NCBI GenBank assembly: GCA_010092775.1
Contig: JAADYZ010000316.1
Span: forward strand, 1 to 8,100
Length of the DNA stretch: 8,100 nucleotides
DNA from: Chloroflexota bacterium
GTDB taxonomy: Bacteria > Chloroflexota > Anaerolineae > Aggregatilineales > UBA3940
Reading direction: 5' to 3'
Shown: positions 1 through 6,914 of the stretch, one piece after another
Numbering within the stretch: the stretch's first letter is position 1
How the letters are laid out: each line of letters begins with the position of its first letter
The notes under the pieces: generated by a model
The model's database searches: none
Told to the model about the DNA's origin: nothing
The model's input: the letters and a program-made list of their open reading frames with translations, nothing else
Position numbers and translations under genes: made by a program

Positions 1-1119
1 ACCGCCCAATTGCGCCGCTCTCATCTGCGCGAGATCATCTGCCAACTGCCCCCATGTGATGAACGGCAGCGGCATGTCTTCAGGGAGTTGGCTGTTCTCC
101 AGATAGCTCTGTTTGACTGCCAAAGCTTGCTCTTCCAGGTCGGCTACAGTGTCGGCCAACGCGCTCCAATCATCGACTAGTACCAGTGACCCCGGTCCCA
201 GGTAATCGAGCAGGCTGGTTGACTCGCCATACATCCAGGGGAGATAGAACTCCAGCACCGGGAAGTCCAAACCCGACTCCAACAGGGGCCGATCATGCAC
301 CGGGTGAATTAAGTCGGCGGCATCATTGGTAGGCCGATAGGCTTCCTGCTGCTCATCAAACCAGGAACGCAGTCGTTCTTCTACCTGCGGGCCGTAGCCA
401 GGGAGGGCCTCGCGTGCGGGCGTGATCACGGCCTGCCGGCGGGTTTCGAGGCTGCGCTGTGTGCGCGGATCAAAGGCACGGATCGACTCGACGGTATCGC
501 CCCACAGCTCGATCCGTACCGGTAAATCGCTGTTCATTGGGTAGATGTCCAGGATACCGCCGCGATGGCTGAACGTGCCTGGTTCGGTCACCACAGGGAC
601 CGCCCCGTATCCCATCTGTTGCCAACGCATTAAGAGGCGCTCTGGTTGACGTTCAGGCAGTAAGCCGTCACGTTCCAGGCGAATCACATGCGCGTCGAAA
701 ATGCGCTGCGGAAGCGTGCCCTGCATGACGGCCCGTGCAGAACTGACGATGACCAACTGCTCAGGTGCATGATACAGGGTCGCCAAGACCTTCATGCGAG
801 CTTGCAAGACGTCTTGTCCCCAGGGCGAGCGCTCATAGAGAATCGGATTGGGCTCCGCGAAGGTTAAGACCTGGAGTCCAGGCGACCAGGCCAGGAGCTG
901 TTCAGCAATATCATGCGCATGCTTGGCCCGGTCAGTGAGCACCAGGATGGGTCCCTGATGCGCTTCGACCAGCGCACTGATCACAGCGGGTCTCGCCGCC
1001 CGCATCAGTCCCAAGGTTGGGATGTGGCTGTTTGCATCGGACGATCGCAGGGCAGCATACATTTGTTGGAAAGCATCTTGCTGGCGGATGAAGTCTCGTA
1101 AAGTCGATAGATCGGTCAT
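1..1119 (-). CDS. mfd: Transcription-repair coupling factor Mfd, N-terminal part (cut by window edge)
   Basis: This is the first 373 codons of an Mfd-type protein; the rest lies beyond base 1. Mfd is a cytoplasmic DNA translocase that pushes stalled RNA polymerase off damaged DNA and recruits UvrA. The visible part is the UvrB-like N-terminal module. Its clearest signature is at residues 181-224, with GTFSHRGGILDIYP, then RIELWGDTVESIRAFD and TQRS. A second match, FYLPWMYGESTSLLDYL followed by LVLVDD (residues 291-316), fits the region after this module in Mfd. The helicase and RNA polymerase-binding domains are not in view. The ATG at 1117-1119 is preceded directly by an in-frame TAG, so no longer start is possible. 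The only Shine-Dalgarno-like sequence (AGGA, 1133-1136) is 13 bases away, which is weak and suggests coupling to pth, 44 bases upstream. UvrB is a less likely reading because the N-terminal ATPase motif of UvrB is absent. Confidence 0.93.
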   Translation of the reverse strand, partial: MTDLSTLRDFIRQQDAFQQMYAALRSSDANSHIPTLGLMRAARPAVISALVEAHQGPILVLTDRAKHAHDIAEQLLAWSPGLQVLTFAEPNPILYERSPWGQDVLQARMKVLATLYHAPEQLVIVSSARAVMQGTLPQRIFDAHVIRLERDGLLPERQPERLLMRWQQMGYGAVPVVTEPGTFSHRGGILDIYPMNSDLPVRIELWGDTVESIRAFDPRTQRSLETRRQAVITPAREALPGYGPQVEERLRSWFDEQQEAYRPTNDAADLIHPVHDRPLLESGLDFPVLEFYLPWMYGESTSLLDYLGPGSLVLVDDWSALADTVADLEEQALAVKQSYLENSQLPEDMPLPFITWGQLADDLAQMRAAQLGG

Positions 1120-1163
1120 CTACAGTCGCTAATCCTGGCTCACACTCGCAATGTCGTTTAGGG

Positions 1164-1739
1164 TCACTGGCGTTCCGGCGCAGGGCCATTATGGCGACTC
1201 ATGGCCTGCTCCATACCATCCGTTAACCACGTCTCAATGGCATCGGCGGCGCGTTCATAAGTCTCTTCGATGATGGGCAGTTGCGACCGACCGAAGTCTT
1301 GCAAAAGATAGGCGGCTGGTTCCATCCGGCCTTTTGGGCGGTCTACTCCAATCCGCATTCGTGGGATAGTGCGATTGCCGCCCAGTTGGCTGATCACGCT
1401 GCGCATCCCGTTCTGACCATTGTGCCCACCTTCCGGACGCATCCGGATCGTGCCGAGCGGCAGGTCGATCTCATCGAAAATGATCAGCAGGTCTTCCCAG
1501 TCTAGCTTGTAGAACTTCTTCAGGTTGGCGACTGGTCCCCCGCTGTTGTTCATGTAACTCCAGGGCTTCACCAAGACTACCGAGATGCCGAAGAGCTGGC
1601 CAGAGGCCAGCTTGGCCTTCTTGTTCCGGCGCGAAAACGTCCAGCCGTGCCGCGCGGCAAATTGATCTAGCACCTGAAAGCCCGCATTGTGGCGGTTCTT
1701 CTCGTACTTTGGGCCACGATTCCCCAGCCCCACCATCAT
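1164..1739 (-). CDS. pth: Peptidyl-tRNA hydrolase (bacterial Pth family)
   Basis: Pth cleaves the ester bond between peptide and tRNA in peptidyl-tRNAs that fall off the ribosome, recycling tRNA in the cytoplasm. From the ATG at 1739 the protein is 191 residues, the usual family size, and begins MMVGLGN as the family expects. Visible active-site residues are N7 (GLGN), H17 (RHNAGF), N64 (SYMNNSG) and D89 (FDEIDLPLG), matching N10, H20, N68 and D93 of the E. coli enzyme. The loop that normally reads GSAGGHNGLKS is altered to EGGHNGQNGMRS (residues 103-114). The motif GLGNPG reads GLGNRG here. The frame stays open upstream to 1868, overlapping the previous gene, but the 1739 start has a good Shine-Dalgarno sequence (GGAG, 1746-1749, six bases away). 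ATGs at 1799 and 1793 lie just after the upstream stop and cannot be excluded. It lies 44 bases before mfd. Confidence 0.93.
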   Translation of the reverse strand: MMVGLGNRGPKYEKNRHNAGFQVLDQFAARHGWTFSRRNKKAKLASGQLFGISVVLVKPWSYMNNSGGPVANLKKFYKLDWEDLLIIFDEIDLPLGTIRMRPEGGHNGQNGMRSVISQLGGNRTIPRMRIGVDRPKGRMEPAAYLLQDFGRSQLPIIEETYERAADAIETWLTDGMEQAMSRHNGPAPERQ

Positions 1740-1745
1740 AGCCCT

Positions 1746-1749
1746 CTCC
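1746..1749 (-). promoter_or_regulatory. Ribosome binding site of pth, deciding its start
   Basis: On the minus strand GGAG, within GGGAGAGGGC, lies six bases before the ATG at 1737-1739. This favours the short 191-residue protein over the longer open frame that reaches back into the upstream gene. Confidence 0.6.
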
Positions 1750-1803
1750 CGCCGGCGGATCTGCTGGTCTGATTGCTCTCCCACCTGGTTCATCCCCATT
1801 TTC

Positions 1804-2658
1804 TCAACGATTGCGTCTGCGTCGACGCTCGCGCACATCTCGGTTGAAAAGTGCTGCAATCGGCTCAAGCAGCCGGACGCGCAACTCGTAGCCTAGCACA
1901 CGCAGCGCACCCTGGCTGAAGGCCCTCAACAAAACGTATAGACCCACCGCAGCAAACACCCCGACCGTCGCAAATACGCCCGTTAGCGCCGCCCCACGCA
2001 GCCGCTCCGGATTGAGCGGCGAGTCGTCAAAGTTGATCGGAGTTGGCAATGGCGTTGGCGCGCCCGGTGCAAAACCGGGTCGAGGCGTACGCGTCGGCGG
2101 CTGCTGGATGATCGGAGTAGGGGACGGCCCTGGTGTGGGCGTCCCCGGTTCGACAGTTGGTGTAAAGGTTGGTGGTACGGTCGGCAGTTGCGTGGCGGTT
2201 GCGTTAGAGACCTGCACCCGCACAATCCCGATCAACTCACTTCCGTCGTTGCGAATGATCCGCACACGCAGAAACACGGGGCCGTCTGCAATGGCTGTGG
2301 TATTCCATGCGCCTAACACGCCTTCTTGAATCGGCTGCGTCACAGACGGCTGAAACTGCACCCAATCTTCCTCACTAATGACGGGATCGGCGGCATATTC
2401 CAGCACGTAGAAGAAGAAGTCCTGGTCTATCGCTGTGCCGCTGATTTGAACGATCCCCGAGACAATCGCGTTTTCCGCCGGACTGCTAATGATCGCTAGC
2501 CCTGTCGTAGGCGTCGCAGTGGCGGGCACAGGCTCGGTCGGTGTCGGTTCTTGATTGGTGTGCGAAGCCCCAACGCGAACCGCCCCGATCGGCGCAGCGA
2601 GCAGGGTCAAGCTAAGCAGTATAGCGATGTAAAACGTTCTAGCCCCGTGTCTCGTCAA
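1804..2658 (-). CDS. Secreted, membrane-anchored protein with Ig-like domain and Thr/Pro-rich linker, function unknown
   Basis: I do not recognise a named family. The 284-residue protein has a likely signal sequence (hydrophobic residues 9-26). A beta-rich domain follows at about 54-152, with features of an Ig-like fold: ISSPAENAIVSGIVQISGTA, then a GAWNTTAIADGPVFLRVRI stretch and a closing VRVQVSN. A Thr/Pro-rich linker with repeated TPTP-like units covers about 153-208, one transmembrane helix about 222-246, and a basic cytoplasmic tail ends in a run of arginines (residues 277-284). The expected topology is an outward-facing domain on a flexible stalk with a C-terminal anchor. The start is a TTG at 2656-2658 with AGGA (2666-2669) seven bases away; an in-frame TAG lies four codons upstream, so no earlier start fits. 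The gap to pth is 64 bases. A role in envelope sensing or binding is only a guess from the architecture. Confidence 0.85.
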   Translation of the reverse strand: MTRHGARTFYIAILLSLTLLAAPIGAVRVGASHTNQEPTPTEPVPATATPTTGLAIISSPAENAIVSGIVQISGTAIDQDFFFYVLEYAADPVISEEDWVQFQPSVTQPIQEGVLGAWNTTAIADGPVFLRVRIIRNDGSELIGIVRVQVSNATATQLPTVPPTFTPTVEPGTPTPGPSPTPIIQQPPTRTPRPGFAPGAPTPLPTPINFDDSPLNPERLRGAALTGVFATVGVFAAVGLYVLLRAFSQGALRVLGYELRVRLLEPIAALFNRDVRERRRRRNR

Positions 2659-2701
2659 GAATTCATCCTACATCACCTATGACATACTGTCGCAATTGTT
2701 G

Positions 2702-2730
2702 AGTCTATCTAATCTACCTCAGCCTCACAA
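2702..2730 (-). promoter_or_regulatory. Possible promoter for the anchored protein-pth-mfd group
   Basis: On the minus strand TTGTGA (2725-2730) and TAGACT (2702-2707) are separated by 17 bases. Each matches the housekeeping consensus at four of six positions. It lies in the 101-base gap after lon. I see no convincing terminator in that gap, so read-through from lon is also possible. Confidence 0.35.
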
Positions 2731-2759
2731 CCCTACTAGCGATTTGGCTGTCGTGGGGA

Positions 2760-5207
2760 TCAGCAGTCCTCAATTGGCCTGTCTTCAGCCTCTTCGGCAT
2801 CCTCTGCTTCCTCAGGCAGGATCGCAAACTCCAGCACCTCATCGATTGTCTCGGCCATGAGAATTGTCATCTCACGCCTGACACGCTTCGGGATGTCGAT
2901 CAAGTCTTTTTCGTTCTTTTTTGGCATCAGGAAGGTACGCAAGCCAGCCCGATAGGCCGCCACCAGCTTCTCTTTGATCCCGCCGACGGGGAGCACTCGG
3001 CCACGCAGCGTGATCTCCCCGGTCATCACCATGTCGTGGCGCACAGGCTGCTCGCTGAACGCCGAATAGACGGCCACCGCCAGCGTGATGCCAGCGGATG
3101 GCCCATCCTTAGGGATCGCCCCTTCTGGTAGGTGCACATGAATATCAGTCGCTTCCAACGTTTCGCTGTCCAGGCCAATGTCATCACCGCGCACACGCAC
3201 CGTACTCAGAGCGGCTTGCGCGCTCTCCTGCATCACTTCACCCAGTTGACCGGTCAACATCAGGTTGCCCTTACCGGGCAGCAGTGACACCTCGACTTGA
3301 AACACGTCCCCACCCACTTCGGTCCACGCCACGCCCATTGCTGTACCGATTTCAGGCTGCTCAAGCAGCAGTGGCCCGTTCAGTTTTGGCGGGCCAAGCA
3401 ACTTCTCTACTTGTGCGGATGTGACGCGCTTGGGGAAGCTCTGTTTTGCTGCCACTCGTCGCGCGATCTTGCGGCAGATATTGGCAATCTCCCGCTCAAG
3501 GTTGCGCACACCCGCCTCATACGTGTAGGCGTCAATCAGCCGATCGATGGCAGCCTGGTCAAAGCGAATGCCCTGATCCTGCAAGCCATTGGCTTTGATC
3601 TGTTTGGGGATAAGGAACCGCTGCGCGATGTGTTGCTTTTCGTCGCTGATGTAGCTGGGAAACTCAATGATCTCCAACCGATCCCGTAGCGCCGCTGGAA
3701 TCGCGAAGCCGTCATTCGCGGTCGTGATGAACATCACTTTGCTCAGGTCATAGTCCACTTCAAGATAGTGATCCGAGAAGGCGAAGTTCTGCTCCGGATC
3801 GAGCACTTCAAGCAGCGCCGATGAGGGGTCACCCCGATAGTCGGCCCCAAGCTTGTCGATCTCATCCAGCATGAACAGCGGATTGATCGTACCAGCGCGC
3901 CGCATCGTCTGGATGATGCGGCCTGGCAGTGCCCCAATATAGGTGCGCCGATGCCCACGAATTTCGGCTTCATCACGGACGCCACCGAGCGAAATCCGTG
4001 CGAACTTCCGGCCTATGGCATGGGCAATCGATTTGCCGAGAGAGGTCTTGCCAGTCCCTGGTGGGCCCACCAAACACAAGATCGGTGTGCGTACATCGTT
4101 TCCAGCCAAACGCTTAACCGCAATATGCTCTAGAACACGGTCCTTGGCCTTGCGCAGCCCATAGTGCTCATCATCTAGGATCTTCGCCACATGGGGGACA
4201 TCCAATTGGTCTTCTGTCTCTTCAGACCAGGGCAAATCAAGCAGCCACTCCACATAAGAGCGAATGATCCCCACCTCTGGGGCCAAGGGTGGCATACCTT
4301 GCAGCCGGTGAAGCTCCTTGAATCCGCGATTGCGCACTTCGGCTGGCATGATCGTATTCATCAGACGCTCGCGCATCTGAGTGATCTCTTGTTGGAAGAA
4401 GTCCGACTCGCCGAGTTCAGTCTGGATCACGCGCATCTGTTCGCGCAGGAAGGCCTCTCGCTGCGATCGATCGACCTCATCTTGCACCCGATCATGGATT
4501 TGCGATTCCAGTTCGAGTAAGTCGAGTTCATGTTGCAGGAGCACACTCACGCGGAACAATCGCTCGACTGGATTGAAGGTTTCGAGCAGCTCCTGCCGCA
4601 CTGCTACGTCAATATCCAGCGTACTGACCACCAAATCAGCAAGCCAGCCCGGGTCGTCAATGTTGATAGCATAGATGTAGGCTTCTTCAGGGATCGAGCG
4701 ATTGAGTTCAACGCACTGCTCGAACAGATCGCGCACAGTACGCATGCTGGCCTCGATCTGATCGCTCATGCTCGTCTCGTCTTCAATGGGCCGCGCCACC
4801 ACCCGGAAGATGGGATCATCTTCCACAAACTCCATGATCTCCACCCGCCGCCGCGCCTGGGTCAGGATACTGGTGCTGCCATCTGGCATCTGCATATGCC
4901 GCCCGAGCGACACCTCCACCCCAATGCGATAGATGTCGCCCGACTTGGGGCGCTCGATCTCACCGTCAATCTGTGCAGCACAGATCACAGAGAGATTTTC
5001 CTGCCGAGCTGTAGCTACCGCTTGAAGCGACCCCGGACGGCCGATGAAGAGTGGCGTCACCATCCGCGGAAAGAGGACCAGATCACGCAGCGGAATCAAC
5101 ACAGCGTGAATCCTACCGTCGGGATCGGTCGTCGGTTGATCATCGAGGTCGTCAAACTCAGAGAGCAGTCCAAGCATCCCTGTAAATGTATCATCAAACT
5201 GAGACAT
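2760..5207 (-). CDS. lon: ATP-dependent Lon protease (LonA type)
   Basis: Lon is a cytoplasmic AAA+ serine protease that unfolds and degrades misfolded and regulatory proteins. From the chosen start it has 815 residues, close to the usual LonA size. The order is: N-terminal substrate-binding domain (about 33-230, beginning [14 protein letters not shown]), a coiled helical segment (about 230-320), the AAA+ module with Walker A GPPGTGKT (381-388), Walker B FMLDEIDK (445-452), arginine-finger region LRDRLE (507-512) and AGVRNLER (565-572), then the protease domain. The catalytic dyad is S704 in DGPSAG and K747 in GGIKEK, 43 residues apart as in E. coli Lon (S679/K722). All key residues are intact. 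The tail from 799 is strongly acidic. The frame opens at 5285, but the ATG at 5205-5207 has GGTGG six bases upstream, and the extra 26 codons would overlap the predicted promoter. It appears to be transcribed from its own promoter. Confidence 0.97.
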   Translation of the reverse strand: MSQFDDTFTGMLGLLSEFDDLDDQPTTDPDGRIHAVLIPLRDLVLFPRMVTPLFIGRPGSLQAVATARQENLSVICAAQIDGEIERPKSGDIYRIGVEVSLGRHMQMPDGSTSILTQARRRVEIMEFVEDDPIFRVVARPIEDETSMSDQIEASMRTVRDLFEQCVELNRSIPEEAYIYAINIDDPGWLADLVVSTLDIDVAVRQELLETFNPVERLFRVSVLLQHELDLLELESQIHDRVQDEVDRSQREAFLREQMRVIQTELGESDFFQQEITQMRERLMNTIMPAEVRNRGFKELHRLQGMPPLAPEVGIIRSYVEWLLDLPWSEETEDQLDVPHVAKILDDEHYGLRKAKDRVLEHIAVKRLAGNDVRTPILCLVGPPGTGKTSLGKSIAHAIGRKFARISLGGVRDEAEIRGHRRTYIGALPGRIIQTMRRAGTINPLFMLDEIDKLGADYRGDPSSALLEVLDPEQNFAFSDHYLEVDYDLSKVMFITTANDGFAIPAALRDRLEIIEFPSYISDEKQHIAQRFLIPKQIKANGLQDQGIRFDQAAIDRLIDAYTYEAGVRNLEREIANICRKIARRVAAKQSFPKRVTSAQVEKLLGPPKLNGPLLLEQPEIGTAMGVAWTEVGGDVFQVEVSLLPGKGNLMLTGQLGEVMQESAQAALSTVRVRGDDIGLDSETLEATDIHVHLPEGAIPKDGPSAGITLAVAVYSAFSEQPVRHDMVMTGEITLRGRVLPVGGIKEKLVAAYRAGLRTFLMPKKNEKDLIDIPKRVRREMTILMAETIDEVLEFAILPEEAEDAEEAEDRPIEDC

Positions 5208-5213
5208 GCAAAT

Positions 5214-5218
5214 CCACC
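5214..5218 (-). promoter_or_regulatory. Ribosome binding site of lon, deciding its start
   Basis: GGTGG on the minus strand lies six bases before the ATG at 5205-5207. It supports the 815-residue Lon over a start 26 codons further upstream, which would begin inside the predicted -35 element. Confidence 0.55.
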
Positions 5219-5256
5219 GTGCAGAAATAAAAATGAGAGTAAGCCCGTAAATGCCA

Positions 5257-5285
5257 ACTATAACGGTATCGCAGCGACTACGCAA
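5257..5285 (-). promoter_or_regulatory. Predicted lon promoter, housekeeping sigma type
   Basis: Minus-strand TTGCGT (5280-5285) and TATAGT (5257-5262) are spaced by exactly 17 bases; the -10 element matches TATAAT at five of six positions. Transcription would start near 5250, giving a leader of about 43 bases that includes the Shine-Dalgarno sequence. I see no CIRCE (HrcA) or HAIR (HspR) inverted repeat nearby, so no known heat-shock operator is visible. Confidence 0.5.
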
Positions 5286-5337
5286 TGGTCAATCGAAACT
5301 TGGGGAAAAGCTGGGGGCGAAGAGCGCATCAGGACCT

Positions 5338-5368
5338 CAATGCAAACAACCAGAGACGGTGCTCTGGT
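5338..5368 (-). terminator. Weak intrinsic terminator candidate after the kinase-like gene
   Basis: On the minus strand ACCAGAG and CTCTGGT form a perfect seven-base-pair stem (5349-5368) with a six-base loop, followed by the imperfect T-rich run TGTTTGCATT. It lies about 70 bases after the stop of the kinase-like gene and before the predicted lon promoter, the right place to separate the two units. The T-run is broken, so it may be inefficient or not a terminator at all. Confidence 0.4.
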
Positions 5369-5397
5369 CGCTGCGAGTCGAGATCTACGAAATTGTA

Positions 5398-5412
5398 ATG
5401 CTTTATAAGCAT
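5398..5412. repeat. Short inverted repeat between the kinase-like gene and lon
   Basis: ATGCTT and AAGCAT flank a three-base TAT spacer, a perfect six-base inverted repeat. It lies 25 bases after the stop of the kinase-like gene. It is AT-rich and lacks a clear T-run, so it could be a weak 3' hairpin or a protein-binding site; it may also be chance. Confidence 0.3.
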
Positions 5413-5437
5413 ACACAATCGGGGTGGACTGATGCAA

Positions 5438-6742
5438 TCATCTGTAATGGAATGGTAACTTGATGTACTGTTTGACTGTAGGATCGTGAGCCACGTTGAG
5501 GTAGCTGACCTCAGCTTGCAAAGCATGGGCGATGCTCTGCAAGGTAGCATTCTTGAGGATCTGCTGGATGCTTTCTCTATCCACCGACCGGTAGCTGATC
5601 TCAAGGGCCCAGCGGCGTTGATGCTCCAATGGGTAGGCTCGCACCGAGATGGGACCATCGCTCCGCTGCTGGGTGGCATGCCACAGCAGAAGCGTGAGAA
5701 AATAGCGCAGGTAGACAATATCGACGTGGACGGCTTCTAGCCGCCTGTCGATCGTGATCTCAATGGCAGGAGTTTCGCTGCTGCGCCCTAAGTCTGTCAC
5801 GATGCGCCGCAAGGCGTCGGGGTCAACCCTGCTCCATCCCCGATGGTCGGGCAGTGGGTCCAGAAAATCGGCGTCGTTGCGCTGCATCGCCACCAGTTTG
5901 ATCAGTTCTTCGGCATGGCTTGTGCAGCGGCTGGTGCTGCGCTGAATACTGCGCAGGGCACGGTTGACCTGAGCGGCATGGGTTGGGCCCTTGTACTCGC
6001 TGGCAGCACGCGCAAAGCCATCAATGATCTGCGAATGGACACGCATACCGGTCGCAAAGTCCATCACGAGGCGCGAGTAAATGTCAACGGTTTCCATGGC
6101 TAGCTGTCGATGAAGATCCGCCTCATCCTGTAGTTCACCCATCCGAAGCATCCGCGCTTCCGACTGTCGAATAACCTGCCAGGTTACCACAGCAACCGCA
6201 GCATTCATCAAAGCGAAAAGGAGCAGCCAATCAATACGCCAAACAAACTGACTGGAGCTGGTTAGCACCGCTCTACCAGCGATTTGGCACAGGGTTGCCA
6301 GGCAAGCGGTCGTCAGGGCATGCTGCGCACCTAATAGCAGTCCTCCCTTGATGATCATCATGAGGGAGCCAGAGATGACTACGACGGCTCGAATGCCTGG
6401 CGCATAGTCTCGGAGGGCAAAGGCAAAGAGTGCTGCTGCAAAGGCTATCAGCCACAAAGCACTGGCGGCATAATGGCGATCCTTGCGGAGCAGACGCAGG
6501 CATATACCGCCGATACCAATAAGGCCAGCAAGTGATCCGATTCCAATCAGGTCACCGTGGCTGAGCAACCAGTCTAGGGCAGCCGTCGCCGGCAGCGTTA
6601 GAACCTCAAATAGTGTGATTCCCGCGAGGATCGTGATGATTAGCGAGAGCGCATGGGAACGCCATGCCTCCAGAAAGGAGCCATTGGTGGGCAGCGCCGC
6701 TGGCCCACCGAAAGTGGAGACGGCCTGCGAGAGTGGTGGCAC
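5438..6742 (-). CDS. Six-helix membrane protein with a degenerate histidine-kinase core
   Basis: The 434-residue protein has about six hydrophobic helices (roughly 31-50, 64-84, 92-111, 116-136, 139-160, 170-191). A helical segment follows (about 200-290) where a kinase would have its dimerisation/phosphoacceptor hairpin, then a C-terminal region resembling the HATPase fold. Residues 349-367 (LTLLLWHATQQRSDGPISV) align without gaps to a typical N-box, but the two asparagines are replaced by L351 and H355. No DxGxG box is present around 380-392. The stretch SIAHALQAEVSYLN (403-416) and the closing VKQYIKLPF (423-431) match the end of the fold. I see no HE-type phosphoacceptor motif. It is therefore probably a membrane sensor that does not bind ATP normally, and no response regulator is adjacent. 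The start is a GTG at 6740-6742 with only a weak AGAAAG ten bases away, so the exact N-terminus is uncertain. Confidence 0.75.
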   Translation of the reverse strand: MPPLSQAVSTFGGPAALPTNGSFLEAWRSHALSLIITILAGITLFEVLTLPATAALDWLLSHGDLIGIGSLAGLIGIGGICLRLLRKDRHYAASALWLIAFAAALFAFALRDYAPGIRAVVVISGSLMMIIKGGLLLGAQHALTTACLATLCQIAGRAVLTSSSQFVWRIDWLLLFALMNAAVAVVTWQVIRQSEARMLRMGELQDEADLHRQLAMETVDIYSRLVMDFATGMRVHSQIIDGFARAASEYKGPTHAAQVNRALRSIQRSTSRCTSHAEELIKLVAMQRNDADFLDPLPDHRGWSRVDPDALRRIVTDLGRSSETPAIEITIDRRLEAVHVDIVYLRYFLTLLLWHATQQRSDGPISVRAYPLEHQRRWALEISYRSVDRESIQQILKNATLQSIAHALQAEVSYLNVAHDPTVKQYIKLPFHYR

Positions 6743-6832
6743 GATAGTGTCGCTTTCTACAAAATGCGTTTGCCTTTTGCAGCACTGTGCCCCCCACTTG
6801 CCCGGCCAAGAGTAAGCTGAAGTCTATTCCTG

Positions 6833-6861
6833 ATTATACTTTCTAGGCATATCCATGTCGC
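6833..6861 (-). promoter_or_regulatory. Predicted promoter of the kinase-like gene
   Basis: Minus-strand GCGACA (6856-6861) and a perfect TATAAT (6833-6838) are separated by 17 bases. The start site would fall near 6826, giving a leader of roughly 84 bases before the GTG at 6742. It is back to back with the plus-strand promoter at 6879-6907. Confidence 0.55.
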
Positions 6862-6878
6862 TTTCGCAATTCAAGCCG

Positions 6879-6907
6879 TTCATATTGCCTGCAGAAAGTG
6901 CTATACT
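6879..6907 (+). promoter_or_regulatory. Predicted promoter of the glycosyltransferase gene
   Basis: TTCATA (6879-6884) and TATACT (6902-6907) are spaced by 17 bases; the elements match consensus at four and five of six positions. The expected start of transcription, six to eight bases downstream, coincides with the ATG at 6915 or lies a base or two before it, so the mRNA may have no leader. A second TATACT at 6835-6840 has no good -35 partner but could give a longer transcript. Confidence 0.5.
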
Positions 6908-6914
6908 CGCCCGC

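Noticed and set aside
1740..1868. A 43-codon N-terminal extension of Pth overlapping the upstream gene
   Set aside because: The Pth family begins a few residues before VGLGN, the extension is unlike any Pth sequence I know, and the ATG at 1739 has a well-placed Shine-Dalgarno sequence.
2720..2749. Possible terminator after lon (CAGCC and GGCTG arms)
   Set aside because: The stem is only five base pairs with a loop of about 20 bases, and no T-run follows on the minus strand.
2735..2750. CTACTAGCGATTTGGC near 2735 resembles a copy near 6274 (15 of 16 bases)
   Set aside because: One near-match of this length is expected by chance in a window this size; one copy is intergenic and the other is inside a gene, with no further copies seen.
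4530..5408. Long open frame of 292 codons on the plus strand opposite lon
   Set aside because: It lies antisense to a clear Lon N-terminal region, has no recognisable domain or ribosome binding site, and is explained by codon bias in the opposite strand.
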